Shown here one piece after another: positions 51,309 to 61,369 of a stretch of DNA of 64,000 nucleotides. The notes under the pieces were generated by a model. The model searched no databases. It was given only the letters and a program-made list of their open reading frames with translations, and was not told the origin of the DNA. Source of the stretch: Serratia quinivorans (GTDB lineage Bacteria; Pseudomonadota; Gammaproteobacteria; Enterobacterales; Enterobacteriaceae). Where the stretch lies: NCBI RefSeq assembly GCF_946227985.1, contig NZ_CAMKGL010000002.1, forward strand, positions 271,266 to 335,265, given 5' to 3'. Made by a program: the position numbers and the translations under genes. Numbering within the stretch: the stretch's first letter is position 1; each line of letters opens with the position of its first letter.

Positions 51309-52421
51309 ATGAGCACAAAATCCCCCGAGCAGACCAACCCCGAAGTTCTGCGTGCCCTGGTGACCGGTGTACTGGCCGCCTTTGAACACCCGACGTTAAA
51401 AAATAATCTGACCGCGCTGAAGGCCATTCATCACTGCGCGTTGCTGGATCATGTGTTGCATATCGAACTGATTATGCCATTCGCCTGGCAGAGCGGTTTT
51501 GAGGTGCTGAAAGACAGCGTCAGTGCAGAATTACTGCGCGTGACCGGTGCTGAGGCAATCGACTGGAAACTGAAGCACGACATTACCACGCTGAAACGCG
51601 CCAACGATCAGGCCGGTATCAAGGGGGTGCGTAATATCATCGCCATCAGTTCCGGCAAGGGCGGGGTGGGGAAATCCACCACGGCGGTTAACCTGGCGTT
51701 GGCGCTGGCTGCGGAAGGGGCAAAGGTCGGTATTCTGGATGCCGATATTTATGGCCCGTCGATCCCGAATATGCTGGGCACCGAGAACGAGCGTCCAACC
51801 TCGCCGGACGGGCAACACATGGCACCGATCCTGGCGCACGGTCTGGCAACCAATTCTATTGGTTATCTGGTGACCGACGATAATGCCATGGTGTGGCGCG
51901 GCCCGATGGCCAGCAAGGCGTTAATGCAATTGTTGCAGGATACGTTGTGGCCGGATCTGGACTATTTGGTGCTGGATATGCCACCGGGTACCGGTGATAT
52001 TCAGTTAACGCTGTCGCAAAACATTCCGGTTACCGGGGCATTGGTGGTCACCACGCCGCAGGATATCGCGCTGCTCGATGCCGCCAAGGGCATTGTGATG
52101 TTTGAGAAGGTTCATGTGCCGGTACTGGGTATAGTGGAAAATATGAGTGTGCATATTTGCAGCAACTGCGGACACCATGAGCCCATTTTCGGTACCGGCG
52201 GGGCGGAAAAACTGGTGAAGAAATACCATAGCCGCCTGTTGGGGCAATTGCCGCTGCATATTTCACTGCGCGAAGATTTGGATCGTGGCGAGCCGACGGT
52301 GATAAGCCGCCCGGACAGTGAATTTGCCGAGCTGTATCGCCAGCTTGCCGGTCGCGTTGCCGCGCAGATGTATTGGCAGGGCGAAGCTATTCCGACGGAA
52401 ATCTCCTTCCGCGCCTTGTAA
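51309..52421 (+). CDS. apbC: Fe-S cluster carrier protein ApbC (Mrp)
   Basis: 370 aa; AAGGAG upstream. N-terminal MIP18-like domain, then a P-loop NTPase with deviant Walker A SSGKGGVGKST (about residues 114-124) and the scaffold CxxC in HICSNCGHHEP. Carries and transfers Fe-S clusters to apoproteins. An extended -10 (TGATATGCT) lies near 51266. Followed by a strong terminator. Confidence 0.96.
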   Translation: MSTKSPEQTNPEVLRALVTGVLAAFEHPTLKNNLTALKAIHHCALLDHVLHIELIMPFAWQSGFEVLKDSVSAELLRVTGAEAIDWKLKHDITTLKRANDQAGIKGVRNIIAISSGKGGVGKSTTAVNLALALAAEGAKVGILDADIYGPSIPNMLGTENERPTSPDGQHMAPILAHGLATNSIGYLVTDDNAMVWRGPMASKALMQLLQDTLWPDLDYLVLDMPPGTGDIQLTLSQNIPVTGALVVTTPQDIALLDAAKGIVMFEKVHVPVLGIVENMSVHICSNCGHHEPIFGTGGAEKLVKKYHSRLLGQLPLHISLREDLDRGEPTVISRPDSEFAELYRQLAGRVAAQMYWQGEAIPTEISFRAL

Positions 52422-52445
52422 GTAGCTTAACGCCAGCCAGAAAAT

Positions 52446-52473
52446 AACCCCGGACATGTTCCGGGGTTTTGTT
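52446..52473 (+). terminator. Terminator of apbC
   Basis: 9-bp stem AACCCCGGA/TCCGGGGTT with a 5-nt loop and T-run; lies against the stop of the convergent PAP2 gene. Confidence 0.88.
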
Positions 52474-53102
52474 TATGGGGTCGTAAGGTGTTTGTGCAGA
52501 TCCGCGCGGGTATAAGGGCGTTCGATCTGCGCCAGAGCGGTGGCAATATGTTCCAGCAGCCCTTGTGTCGGCGCGGGTTGTCGTACCCCCATCAATACCA
52601 TGGGCAGTGCCAGTGCAACGACGATCTGCGGTGTGGAGAGCCGGGGACGCGGTTTACCGCGCTGCAACCACAGAAAGAGCGTACTGGCCAGATAGCCAAG
52701 CACCAGGCCACTAACGACTTCCGAAGGTGAATGTACATGGATGGCAAGCCGAGATAGCCCTATGGTGACTGGCAATACCAGCCCCACAACCAGCGCCATG
52801 CTGCGTACTGCATGTGAGAAACGGCCTGTCAGTGCCCAGAGCAGTACCGGCCAGATACTGGCCGCCAGTGCGGAGTGGCCGCTAAAGCCGGTAAAGTCAT
52901 AACTTTTTATCCCAATGCCCCAACCCATAAAGGCCAGTTTGGAGGCACATACCACGCCGCCGGCACTGCCGAAGATCAGCGCCCATTGCCAACCTGCGGT
53001 TCGGGTGGCTGGCGCCACGACTAAGACGAAAAAGAGAATCAATGAGCATGGCAGCAGCAACATACTATCGCCAAAAAATGTCAGAAAATACCAGTCCAGC
53101 AC
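52473..53102 (-). CDS. PAP2-family membrane phosphatase
   Basis: 209 aa from a GTG at 53102 (GGAG six bases upstream); an in-frame ATG at 53132 has no ribosome site. About six membrane helices. Phosphatase motifs are GFSGHSA (C2) and SRLAIHVHSPSEVVSG (C3), where the last acidic residue is Glu instead of Asp; the first motif (KX6RP) is not visible. Probably acts on a lipid phosphate at the membrane; substrate unknown. Inserted between apbC and udk. Confidence 0.85.
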   Translation of the reverse strand: MLDWYFLTFFGDSMLLLPCSLILFFVLVVAPATRTAGWQWALIFGSAGGVVCASKLAFMGWGIGIKSYDFTGFSGHSALAASIWPVLLWALTGRFSHAVRSMALVVGLVLPVTIGLSRLAIHVHSPSEVVSGLVLGYLASTLFLWLQRGKPRPRLSTPQIVVALALPMVLMGVRQPAPTQGLLEHIATALAQIERPYTRADLHKHLTTP

Positions 53103-53347
53103 GTCAGTCTCCGGTGAAATAAGGCATCCCAATTGTCAGGATTATCATCAAGTCATCGAGTTTACCCCGGCATGCCCGATAGCCCTAGAAGCAATCATCC
53201 GAAAATTGTGGCAGACCAATCCGACGAAATAACCCGATATAGCGGCGTGGCGGCGACAATATAGGCTGGCGCTATGGCCGCTAACTCCCTATAATTGACG
53301 CGTTTTAGTTCCCCCCCTTCACACTACGAAATCAGGTCTTCAATTTT

Positions 53348-53989
53348 ATGACTGACAAGCCGCATCAGTGCGTCATTATTGGTATAGCTGGCGCATCTGC
53401 CTCCGGAAAAAGCCTTATCGCCAGTACGTTATATCGTGAACTTCGCGATCAGGTTGGCGATGAACATATCGGCGTTATTCCTGAAGACAGTTACTACAAA
53501 GACCAGACTCACTTGACCATGGAAGAAAGGGTCAAGACAAACTATGACCACCCAAGCGCCATGGACCACAACCTGCTGTTTCAGCATCTGCAGATGCTGA
53601 AATCAGGCAAGGCGATAGAGTTACCCTTGTACAGTTACACCGAGCACACGCGTAAGAAAGAGACCATTCACCTGGAACCGAAAAAGGTGATTATTCTTGA
53701 GGGGATCCTGCTGTTGACGGATATCCGTCTGCGTCAGGAAATGAACTTCTCGATCTTTGTTGATACGCCGCTGGATATTTGCCTGATGCGCCGTATGAAG
53801 CGAGATGTGAATGAGCGTGGCCGTTCGATGGATTCGGTAATGGCGCAATACCAGAAAACCGTCCGTCCGATGTTCCTGCAGTTTATCGATCCTTCCAAAC
53901 AATATGCCGACATTATCGTCCCGCGCGGGGGTAAAAACCGCATTGCGATCGATATTCTGAAAGCCAAAATCAGCCAGTTCTTTGAATAA
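53348..53989 (+). CDS. udk: Uridine kinase
   Basis: 213 aa. Phosphorylates uridine and cytidine with GTP or ATP. P-loop GASASGKS (residues 15-22), base-binding segment [11 protein letters not shown], Arg-rich lid [24 protein letters not shown] hexamer lies at 53290-53295. Followed by dcd and asmA as in E. coli. Confidence 0.97.
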   Translation: MTDKPHQCVIIGIAGASASGKSLIASTLYRELRDQVGDEHIGVIPEDSYYKDQTHLTMEERVKTNYDHPSAMDHNLLFQHLQMLKSGKAIELPLYSYTEHTRKKETIHLEPKKVIILEGILLLTDIRLRQEMNFSIFVDTPLDICLMRRMKRDVNERGRSMDSVMAQYQKTVRPMFLQFIDPSKQYADIIVPRGGKNRIAIDILKAKISQFFE

Positions 53990-54000
53990 TGCCGTTCAAT

Positions 54001-54025
54001 GGCCGGAAAACCCGAGTTTCCGGCC
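54001..54025 (+). terminator. Stem-loop between udk and dcd
   Basis: Perfect 9-bp stem GGCCGGAAA/TTTCCGGCC with a 7-nt loop, 11 bp after the udk stop. No T-run follows, so read-through into dcd is likely. Confidence 0.5.
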
Positions 54026-54115
54026 GGCGGGCAACTATTTACGCCGCGGCGTAGACCTTTAGCCCGTTGTGTGGCAATTTTTGTTTTAGTGACACGCCTT
54101 GATGGAGATGAATAA

Positions 54116-54697
54116 ATGAGACTGTGCGACCGTGATATAGAAGCCTGGCTGGATTGTGAAAAGCTGGTGATTTCACCGCGTCCGCCGATTGAGCGTATTA
54201 ACGGGGCAACAGTGGATGTCCGTTTAGGCAATCAGTTCCGCGTTTTTCGTGGCCATACCGCTGCATTTATCGACCTTAGCGGGCCGAAAGATGAAGTCAG
54301 TGCCGCATTGGATCGCGTGATGAGTGATGAAATTGTTCTGCCGGAAGGAGAGGCTTTCTTCCTGCATCCGGGGGAATTAGCGCTGGCGGTCACGCTGGAG
54401 TCGGTCACGCTGCCAAACGATTTGGTGGGTTGGCTGGACGGCCGTTCTTCCCTGGCGCGTTTGGGCCTGATGGTCCATGTGACCGCACACCGTATCGATC
54501 CAGGTTGGCAGGGCCGAATTGTCCTGGAGTTCTATAATTCAGGTAAGCTGCCGCTGGCATTGCGTCCGGGCATGCTGATCGGCGCACTGAGTTTTGAACC
54601 GCTGTCCGGGCCTGCGGCACGTCCTTACAATAGCCGCCAGGATGCAAAATACCGCGATCAGCAGGGCGCAGTTGCCAGTCGTATCGACAAGGATTAA
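54116..54697 (+). CDS. dcd: dCTP deaminase
   Basis: 193 aa. Converts dCTP to dUTP for thymidylate synthesis. [20 protein letters not shown] (about residues 110-130) holds the catalytic and nucleotide-contacting residues; the conserved Glu lies in [10 protein letters not shown] (about 138). Typical length for the trimeric enterobacterial form. Confidence 0.97.
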   Translation: MRLCDRDIEAWLDCEKLVISPRPPIERINGATVDVRLGNQFRVFRGHTAAFIDLSGPKDEVSAALDRVMSDEIVLPEGEAFFLHPGELALAVTLESVTLPNDLVGWLDGRSSLARLGLMVHVTAHRIDPGWQGRIVLEFYNSGKLPLALRPGMLIGALSFEPLSGPAARPYNSRQDAKYRDQQGAVASRIDKD

Positions 54698-54741
54698 CAG
54701 CGCTTGAAGCACGGTCGGTGTGGCGCTGACAAGAGGATGGC

Positions 54742-56577
54742 ATGAGAAGATTACTGACGACTTTGGTGATTTTACTGGTGGTGCTGCTGGCGGGGATGTC
54801 TGCGCTGGTACTGCTGGTAAATCCGAATGATTTTCGTGCCTACATGGTCACGAAAGTCGAGAAAAAGAGTGGTTATCATCTAACGCTGGATGGCGATTTG
54901 CGCTGGCATATCTGGCCGCAGCTCAGCATCCTGGCCGGTCGTATGACGCTGACAGCGCCCGGAGCCAAAGCGCCGGTGGTGAGTGCGGATAATATGCGCC
55001 TTGATGTCAAACTGCTGCCGTTATTGTCGCATCAACTGTTTGTGAAACAGGTGATGCTGAAAAACGCAGTGATCCGCCTGACTCCTGAAAGTGAAGAACA
55101 AAATCAACCCGACGCACCTATCGCTCCTGCGAGCCGCTCCGAAGAGTCGATAGATACGCCGTGGAAATTTGATATCGATAATCTGCGGGTGGTAGACAGC
55201 CTGTTGATTTGGCAACGCGCTAATAACGAACAGATAAACGTTCGCGATATTAATCTCACCCTGCAACAAAATGCCAAACGCCAGGCGCAAATGGAACTTT
55301 CCAGCCGGGTAAACCGCAATCAGCGCGATTTGACCTTCAGCATGGCCGCAGATATCGATCTGCAGCAATATCCGCGCCGCATTGCAGCCAATGTCACCCA
55401 GTTCAGTTACCAACTCGAAGGTGCTGACATCCTGGCCGGCGGTATTAAAGGCGACGGCAGTACTCAAATGGTATACCAACAGACGCCGCAGCAAGTGACA
55501 CTTGGCCAACTGAGCCTGGGTGCCAATGACAGCACCTTTACCGGTGATGCCAGTATCCAGTTCGGCGAGATACCTGCCTATACGCTTAACCTGAAGTCTG
55601 CGGCGGTGAATTTTGACGCCTTTACCGGCTGGCAATCCAGTAGTTCGCCCGTGCAGCAAGAGCAAAATGTGACCTCCTCGCCGGTCATTGCCAGCCAGAT
55701 GGACGATCCTCAGCAAAATTTAGAGGTGCTGCGAGATTTTAACGCACAGCTCAATTTGAGCGTGGATCAACTCACCTACCGCGGTATGAATATTACCCAT
55801 CTTTCGACCCAGGCAGAAAACCGACAGGGTCTGTTAACGCTGCATTCGTTCTCCGGGCAGGTAGCCGGTGGTGACTTCGCTTTACCAGGCACCCTGGACG
55901 CACGTGGCCGCCGACCGGTGATCACCGTACAGCCGGTCGTGAAGCAGGTTGAACTTGGCAGTGTCCTGAAGGCGTTCGAAATGCCACAAATTATGACCGG
56001 AAAATTCAGCATGCAAGGGAATTTAACCGGCGACCGTCTGACGTCACAGTCGTTTGAACGGCGCTGGCAGGGCACCGCCCAGTTGGCGATGCAGGACGCG
56101 CAGTTGCACGGTCTGAACATTCAGCAATTGATTCAGCAAGCCGTGGCGCGCAATGATAGCAGCGTGCGTGGACAAAACGATTACCAGCGTTATACCGAAG
56201 TGAAACAGTTGTCGGCTAACGCCAGCCTGGATCGCGGCACGGTAAAAATCACCGAGTTGGGCGCCGATTCTCCGTTGTTAACCCTGAGCGGCAACGGGAC
56301 GGTGGACATGCCGGGGAAACAGTGTGATATGACGCTTAACGTTCGGGTAACCGGCGGTTGGCAAGGTCGTGACGACCTGATTGAACAGTTGCAGAAAACG
56401 CCGATCCCACTGCGCGTTTACGGTCCGTGGAGCCAGCTTAACTATCAATTGCAGGTCGATCAGATCTTGCGTAAAACGCTGCAGAACCGGGCGAAGGATG
56501 CGCTTAACAAGTGGGCTGAGAAAAACAAGGATTCGCGCGAAGGCCAGGATCTTAAAAAACTGCTCGATAAGCTTTGA
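54742..56577 (+). CDS. asmA: AsmA-family envelope protein
   Basis: 611 aa. N-terminal membrane anchor (LLTTLVILLVVLLAGMSALV, about residues 4-23) and a long periplasmic part with the AsmA N-terminal domain (FRAYMVTKVEKKSGYHLTLD) and C-terminal domain. Bridge-like lipid-transport family; E. coli AsmA affects outer membrane biogenesis. Starts 44 bp after dcd. Confidence 0.95.
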   Translation: MRRLLTTLVILLVVLLAGMSALVLLVNPNDFRAYMVTKVEKKSGYHLTLDGDLRWHIWPQLSILAGRMTLTAPGAKAPVVSADNMRLDVKLLPLLSHQLFVKQVMLKNAVIRLTPESEEQNQPDAPIAPASRSEESIDTPWKFDIDNLRVVDSLLIWQRANNEQINVRDINLTLQQNAKRQAQMELSSRVNRNQRDLTFSMAADIDLQQYPRRIAANVTQFSYQLEGADILAGGIKGDGSTQMVYQQTPQQVTLGQLSLGANDSTFTGDASIQFGEIPAYTLNLKSAAVNFDAFTGWQSSSSPVQQEQNVTSSPVIASQMDDPQQNLEVLRDFNAQLNLSVDQLTYRGMNITHLSTQAENRQGLLTLHSFSGQVAGGDFALPGTLDARGRRPVITVQPVVKQVELGSVLKAFEMPQIMTGKFSMQGNLTGDRLTSQSFERRWQGTAQLAMQDAQLHGLNIQQLIQQAVARNDSSVRGQNDYQRYTEVKQLSANASLDRGTVKITELGADSPLLTLSGNGTVDMPGKQCDMTLNVRVTGGWQGRDDLIEQLQKTPIPLRVYGPWSQLNYQLQVDQILRKTLQNRAKDALNKWAEKNKDSREGQDLKKLLDKL

Positions 56578-56779
56578 TCTCGGATTGTGCGGGTTGGTCG
56601 TGGTCTGGCCCGCACTCTCTGTTAAACCTCGCCAGAGTATTTCCCTTTCCCAATAATTTCCTCCCGTAACTTTGACGGATATCATGACGTCTGTGCCTGA
56701 GTTTGTGCAGAGTGTGCGCAGTTAAGCGATTCATACGCTTTGGTACGGTCAAAAAACGAAAATGATAAGTTGAGGGAAT

Positions 56780-58138
56780 ATGATAGAGCTTCTGATCGGG
56801 GTGGTCGTCGCGGCAGGCGTTGGCCGTTACATCATCAAAGGTTACTCCGCCACCGGCGTATTGATGGTGGGCGGCCTGTTGCTATTGGCCATCAGCGCCC
56901 TGATGGGCAAAAGTCTGTTGCCTGCCAGCGCCACATCTACCGGGTGGCGCGCGACTGACATCATTGAATACGTCAAAATTCTGCTGATGAGCCGTGGTGG
57001 CGATCTTGGCATGATGATTATGATGCTGTGCGGATTTGCGGCCTATATGACGCACATTGGCGCCAATGATGTGGTGGTCAAGCTGGCCTCCCGTCCGCTG
57101 CAAATGATCAATTCCCCCTATCTTTTGATGGTGGCGGCCTATTTTGTTGCCTGTCTGATGTCACTGGCGGTCTCGTCTGCCACGGGGCTGGGCGTACTGC
57201 TGATGGCTACGCTTTTCCCGTTGATGGTCAACGTGGGTATCAGCCGTGGTGCGGCTGCGGCGATTTGTGCTTCACCCGCGGCGATTATTCTGGCACCCAC
57301 CTCGGGTGACGTGGTGCTGGCCGCGAAGGCGGCGGAAATGCCATTGGTTGATTTCGCCTTTAAAACTACTTTACCCATCTCGATTGCGGCGATTGTCTGC
57401 ATGGCGGTTGCGCATTTCTTTTGGCAGCGTTATCTCGATAAGAAAGCCAATGAACAGCATCACATTATGGATGTGAGTGAAATCACCACTCATGCGCCAG
57501 GGTTCTACGCGGTGCTGCCGTTTACACCTATCCTTGGCGTGTTGGTGTTTGATGGGAAATGGGGGCCGGAACTGCATATTATCACCGTGTTGGTAGGCTG
57601 TATGCTGCTGGCTGCGGTGATTGAATTCCTGCGCAGCTTCAGTGCCAAACAGGTATTTAGCGGTCTGGAGGTCGCTTATCGCGGTATGGCGGATGCTTTT
57701 GCCAGCGTAGTGATGCTGCTGGTAGCTGCCGGCGTGTTTGCCCAGGGGTTGAGCACCGTCGGGTTTATCAGCGGGCTGATCGGCCTGGCGCAGTCATTCG
57801 GCACCGGCGGCATTATCATGATGTTGGTGCTGGTGGTGATTACCATGCTGGCGGCGATGACCACCGGTTCAGGCAACGCCCCGTTCTATGCTTTCGTAGA
57901 ACTCATTCCCAAACTGGCGGCGCAGATGGGGGTTAATCCGGCGTATTTGGTGATCCCGATGCTGCAGGCTTCGAACCTGGGACGCACTCTGTCGCCGGTT
58001 TCAGGGGTGGTGGTGGCGGTATCCGGCATGGCCAAAATCTCGCCGTTTGAAGTGGTGAAACGCACTTCGGTACCGGTGATTGTTGGGTTGATCGTAGTGA
58101 TTGTGGCGACGGAGTTATTGGTTCCCCAGCATTTGTAA
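56780..58138 (+). CDS. dcuC: Anaerobic C4-dicarboxylate transporter DcuC
   Basis: 452 aa, about 12 membrane helices. Exchanges fumarate, malate or succinate during anaerobic growth. ARYIIKGYSATGV-like start (GVGRYIIKGYSATGVLMVGG), YVKILLMSRGGDLGMMIMML, SSATGLGVLLMATLFP, and LTMLAA/SGNAPFYAFVE in the C-terminal half are close to E. coli DcuC. In E. coli it is not beside asmA, so this is a local insertion. Confidence 0.95.
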   Translation: MIELLIGVVVAAGVGRYIIKGYSATGVLMVGGLLLLAISALMGKSLLPASATSTGWRATDIIEYVKILLMSRGGDLGMMIMMLCGFAAYMTHIGANDVVVKLASRPLQMINSPYLLMVAAYFVACLMSLAVSSATGLGVLLMATLFPLMVNVGISRGAAAAICASPAAIILAPTSGDVVLAAKAAEMPLVDFAFKTTLPISIAAIVCMAVAHFFWQRYLDKKANEQHHIMDVSEITTHAPGFYAVLPFTPILGVLVFDGKWGPELHIITVLVGCMLLAAVIEFLRSFSAKQVFSGLEVAYRGMADAFASVVMLLVAAGVFAQGLSTVGFISGLIGLAQSFGTGGIIMMLVLVVITMLAAMTTGSGNAPFYAFVELIPKLAAQMGVNPAYLVIPMLQASNLGRTLSPVSGVVVAVSGMAKISPFEVVKRTSVPVIVGLIVVIVATELLVPQHL

Positions 58139-58142
58139 TAGC

Positions 58143-58161
58143 GGCCGGGCGATGCCCGGCC
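58143..58161. terminator. GC-rich stem-loop between dcuC and yegH
   Basis: Perfect 8-bp stem GGCCGGGC/GCCCGGCC with a 3-nt loop between convergent genes; short T-rich sequence follows on the plus strand. Confidence 0.6.
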
Positions 58162-58166
58162 CCGGT

Positions 58167-59753
58167 TTAAACCTCGTAGTCTGGTTCTGGTACCAACAAC
58201 GGGGTGATTTTTACCTTCAAAATACGGTGGCTACTGACTTCCAGCGGTTCAAACAGGTAGTCACCGATCCGCAACCGCTCGCCTTCCTGGGGAATGCGCT
58301 GGCTGTGTTCCATCAGCAGGCCGGCCAACGTGTGGTACTCACGTTTGTCTTCCAGCGGTAATGGCAGATACAGCACCAGATCCTCCAGCGGCATATAACC
58401 GTTGGCGGTCCAGCTTCCGTCATCATTTTGCGCAATGTCATGCCGGGCATCGACTTCCTCTCCGGCTTCCGGTAGGTTACCGGCAATGGTTTCCATCACA
58501 TCGGTCAGCGTGACTATCCCTTCCACCGAACCGAATTCGTCAACAACAAAGGCAAAATGCGTCTGTGCCTGGCGAAATTGTTCCAGGGCGCTCAGCAGGG
58601 TCAACTGCTCGGGGAAAATCAGTGGCTGCAGTACCAACGCACGTAAATCGAGTGGCGCCTGGGTTAACTGCTGCTTCAGCACGTCAATGGTATGAATGAC
58701 ACCGAGGGGTTCATCGCTGGCGCTGTCTTCCACTACCACGATGCGCGTATGCTGATTTTTCTCCAACAATTGGGTCAGCTTTTCCTGCGGATCATTCAAT
58801 TCGAGATATTCCACGTCATGACGGGAGGTCATGATACTGCTTACTGTACGCTGTGCCATACCCAGCACGCGCTCTATCATATGGCGTTCCTGTTGGTTGA
58901 AAATTTCGCCGCTTTCATTGCCGCTGTCGGCCAACAGGTTGGCCGATTGGTTGTCGATTTCCGCTTCTTCGTGCTTGCCGCTCAACATGCGCAGTACGGC
59001 TTCTGCGGTACGTTCGCGCAGTGGTCGTGCTGTCGAGAGGAAACGGCGTCGGTTGAACTGCGACAGTTGGTTCAACGCTTCGATCATCACCGAGAAGCCG
59101 ATAGCGGCATACAGATAACCTTTCGGAATGTGGTAGCCAAAGCCTTCGGCAACCAGACTGAAACCGATCATCAGCAGGAAACTCAGGCACAGGATGACAA
59201 TTGTCGGGTGGGCATTGACGAAGCGCGTTAGCGGTTTACTGGCCAGCAACATCAGTCCGATAGCGATACAAACCGCAAGCATCATGACTGCCAGGTGATC
59301 GACCATGCCGACGGCGGTGATCACCGAGTCGAGTGAGAAGACCGCATCCAGCACCACGATTTGTGCCACAACAGGCCAGAAACGAGCGCCTTTGCGCTGG
59401 CCCTGTTGTTCTTCATCTTTACCCTCCAGTCGCTCATTGAGCTCCATGGTGGCTTTGAACAGCAGGAAGATACCCCCAACCAGCATTATCAGATCGCGGC
59501 CGCTAAAGGGGTGTCCGCCGGCAAAGAACAACGGTTGTGTCAGTGTCGCCAACCATGAGATGGAGGCCAACAGTGCCAGGCGCATCAGCAACGCCAGTAA
59601 TAAACCCACAATACGGGCTTTATCTCTTTGATGTTTTGGTAATTTTTCCGCCAGGATGGCGATAAAGATAAGGTTGTCTATACCCAGAACGATTTCCAGC
59701 ACGACCAGAGTGGCCAGGCCGGCCCAAATTGTTGGATCTGCGATCCATTCCAT
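58167..59753 (-). CDS. yegH: TerC/CBS/CorC membrane protein YegH
   Basis: 528 aa. TerC-type membrane domain (residues 1 to about 220, seven helices; [20 protein letters not shown] and [18 protein letters not shown] carry the conserved acidic motifs), two CBS domains (about 300-430, [16 protein letters not shown]) and a C-terminal CorC/HlyC transporter-associated domain (about 440-525). May take part in metal-ion homeostasis; not proven. Next to asmA-dcd-udk as in E. coli. Confidence 0.93.
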   Translation of the reverse strand: MEWIADPTIWAGLATLVVLEIVLGIDNLIFIAILAEKLPKHQRDKARIVGLLLALLMRLALLASISWLATLTQPLFFAGGHPFSGRDLIMLVGGIFLLFKATMELNERLEGKDEEQQGQRKGARFWPVVAQIVVLDAVFSLDSVITAVGMVDHLAVMMLAVCIAIGLMLLASKPLTRFVNAHPTIVILCLSFLLMIGFSLVAEGFGYHIPKGYLYAAIGFSVMIEALNQLSQFNRRRFLSTARPLRERTAEAVLRMLSGKHEEAEIDNQSANLLADSGNESGEIFNQQERHMIERVLGMAQRTVSSIMTSRHDVEYLELNDPQEKLTQLLEKNQHTRIVVVEDSASDEPLGVIHTIDVLKQQLTQAPLDLRALVLQPLIFPEQLTLLSALEQFRQAQTHFAFVVDEFGSVEGIVTLTDVMETIAGNLPEAGEEVDARHDIAQNDDGSWTANGYMPLEDLVLYLPLPLEDKREYHTLAGLLMEHSQRIPQEGERLRIGDYLFEPLEVSSHRILKVKITPLLVPEPDYEV

Positions 59754-60298
59754 ACGCCCAATTTCACCTGTAAGTTCGACGGCTTATGCCGTAAGCGAAT
59801 GATGGGTGTTGAGGCGGGAAAATTCAACTTTAAAACAGAGGGCCTGCCTGCTAAATGAAAAAGCCAAGCAACAATAATGCATAAAAATTCGACCCTCCAG
59901 CAGGTGTTCAAAATGTAACACCACGAGGAATGGGGATTTTCTGAAAATGAAGACTGTTTCTGGAATAAGGGATTTAGACGCCTGTTGATAAAAACAGCGT
60001 AAATATAATTTTTAAAAATCAAATCGTTATAGATTCTTGCGGCTGCTACACTTTGTTCTGTTCGCCCCTGTGGGTAGTCTTATTCTGAAAAGGGTACCGA
60101 ATAGGTATCTTGGGCTTGTATCGATAAAGCAATAGTATAAGAATCTTAGCCACATAAACATTTACAAGTATCATCGTTTGGTTATAAGGGCATATTTATT
60201 TTGTTGTATTTGTGATCTGACAGGCGCTTCACGAAAGAATACGTCCCTCCATTTACATTAAAGTGCGGCTGAATCTGGTCGCCCATAGAGAACGATGA
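59754..60298. other. Long AT-rich leader region before the polysaccharide locus
   Basis: About 545 bp without a convincing gene, upstream of the JUMPstart. A/T-rich around 59980-60240. It should hold the yegH promoter (minus strand, right end) and the promoter of the polysaccharide operon; I cannot identify individual sites. Confidence 0.5.
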
Positions 60299-60337
60299 CA
60301 GTACATTGGTAGCTGAGAGCCAAGGGCGGTAGCGTGT
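60299..60337 (+). promoter_or_regulatory. JUMPstart with ops element (RfaH recruitment)
   Basis: 39-bp JUMPstart: TTGGTAGCTGAGAGCCAAGG leading into the ops core GGCGGTAGCGTG (60325-60336). RfaH is recruited here to RNA polymerase and suppresses early termination in long polysaccharide operons. Lies 88 bp before the first sugar-nucleotide gene. Confidence 0.9.
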
Positions 60338-60424
60338 CTAAATCATGCGACCCAGGCTTCGTAAGCATCTGGGAACAGACTTAGGTCGGCTACGTTGTAG
60401 TTATTTGATTTTGGATGAAAAAAC

Positions 60425-61324
60425 ATGCAAAAAAGATTGAAGGCTGTGATCCCTGTAGCTGGCCTGGGAACCCGTATGTTGCCGGCGACAAAAGCCATTC
60501 CTAAAGAAATGCTGCCGGTGGTCGATAAACCATTGATTCAGTACATTGTGAATGAATGTGTGGCGGCCGGGATCAAGGATATTGTGCTGGTTACCCACTC
60601 TTCCAAAAATGCGATCGAAAACCACTTCGATACCTCGTTTGAGCTTGAAGCGGTATTGGAGTCACGCGTCAAACGTCAGTTACTGGAAGAAGTACAGACT
60701 ATCTCCCCGGCAGATGTGACGGTGATGCAAGTGCGTCAGGGGCAGGCAAAAGGTTTGGGCCATGCTGTGTTGTGCGCCAAACCTATGGTAGGCGACGAAC
60801 CTTTTATTGTACTACTGCCTGACGTATTGTTAGATGATTCCACGGCGGATCTGCGTAAAGAAAATTTGGCCAAGATGATTGAACGTTTCACAGAGACTGG
60901 CTTTAGCCAAATTATGGTGGAACCGGTACCGGAACAGGATGTCTCGAAATATGGCGTCGTCGATTGCGGCGGTGCAACACTGTCGGCAGGGGAGAGCACC
61001 CCGATGACAGCGGTAGTAGAAAAGCCAGCGCTTGAAGATGCCCCCTCCAACTTGGCGGTAGTAGGCCGTTATGTTCTGTCTGCCGATATCTGGCCGCTGT
61101 TGGAAAAAACCTTGCCGGGTGCCGGCGATGAAATTCAACTGACCGATGCCATTGCGGCTTTAATGGAACAGGAAACCGTAGAAGCTTTCCATATGAGCGG
61201 AAAATCACATGACTGCGGTGATAAGCTGGGCTATATGAAAGCGTTCGTACAATATGGTCTGCGTCACTCCTCGGAAGGTGAAGACTTTACCCAGTGGTTG
61301 AAACAGACGCTGAACAGCAAGTAA
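60425..61324 (+). CDS. galU: UTP-glucose-1-phosphate uridylyltransferase, GalU-like
   Basis: 299 aa. Makes UDP-glucose from UTP and glucose-1-phosphate. The nucleotide loop is [19 protein letters not shown] with the T-R pair of active enzymes; [12 protein letters not shown] near residue 240 matches E. coli GalU and not GalF. First gene after the JUMPstart; supplies UDP-glucose for polysaccharide. A chromosomal galU elsewhere is possible. Confidence 0.9.
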   Translation: MQKRLKAVIPVAGLGTRMLPATKAIPKEMLPVVDKPLIQYIVNECVAAGIKDIVLVTHSSKNAIENHFDTSFELEAVLESRVKRQLLEEVQTISPADVTVMQVRQGQAKGLGHAVLCAKPMVGDEPFIVLLPDVLLDDSTADLRKENLAKMIERFTETGFSQIMVEPVPEQDVSKYGVVDCGGATLSAGESTPMTAVVEKPALEDAPSNLAVVGRYVLSADIWPLLEKTLPGAGDEIQLTDAIAALMEQETVEAFHMSGKSHDCGDKLGYMKAFVQYGLRHSSEGEDFTQWLKQTLNSK

Positions 61325-61369
61325 GCGTTACGGCTGAGAAGACGATCATAAGATATCAAGAGGATTACC

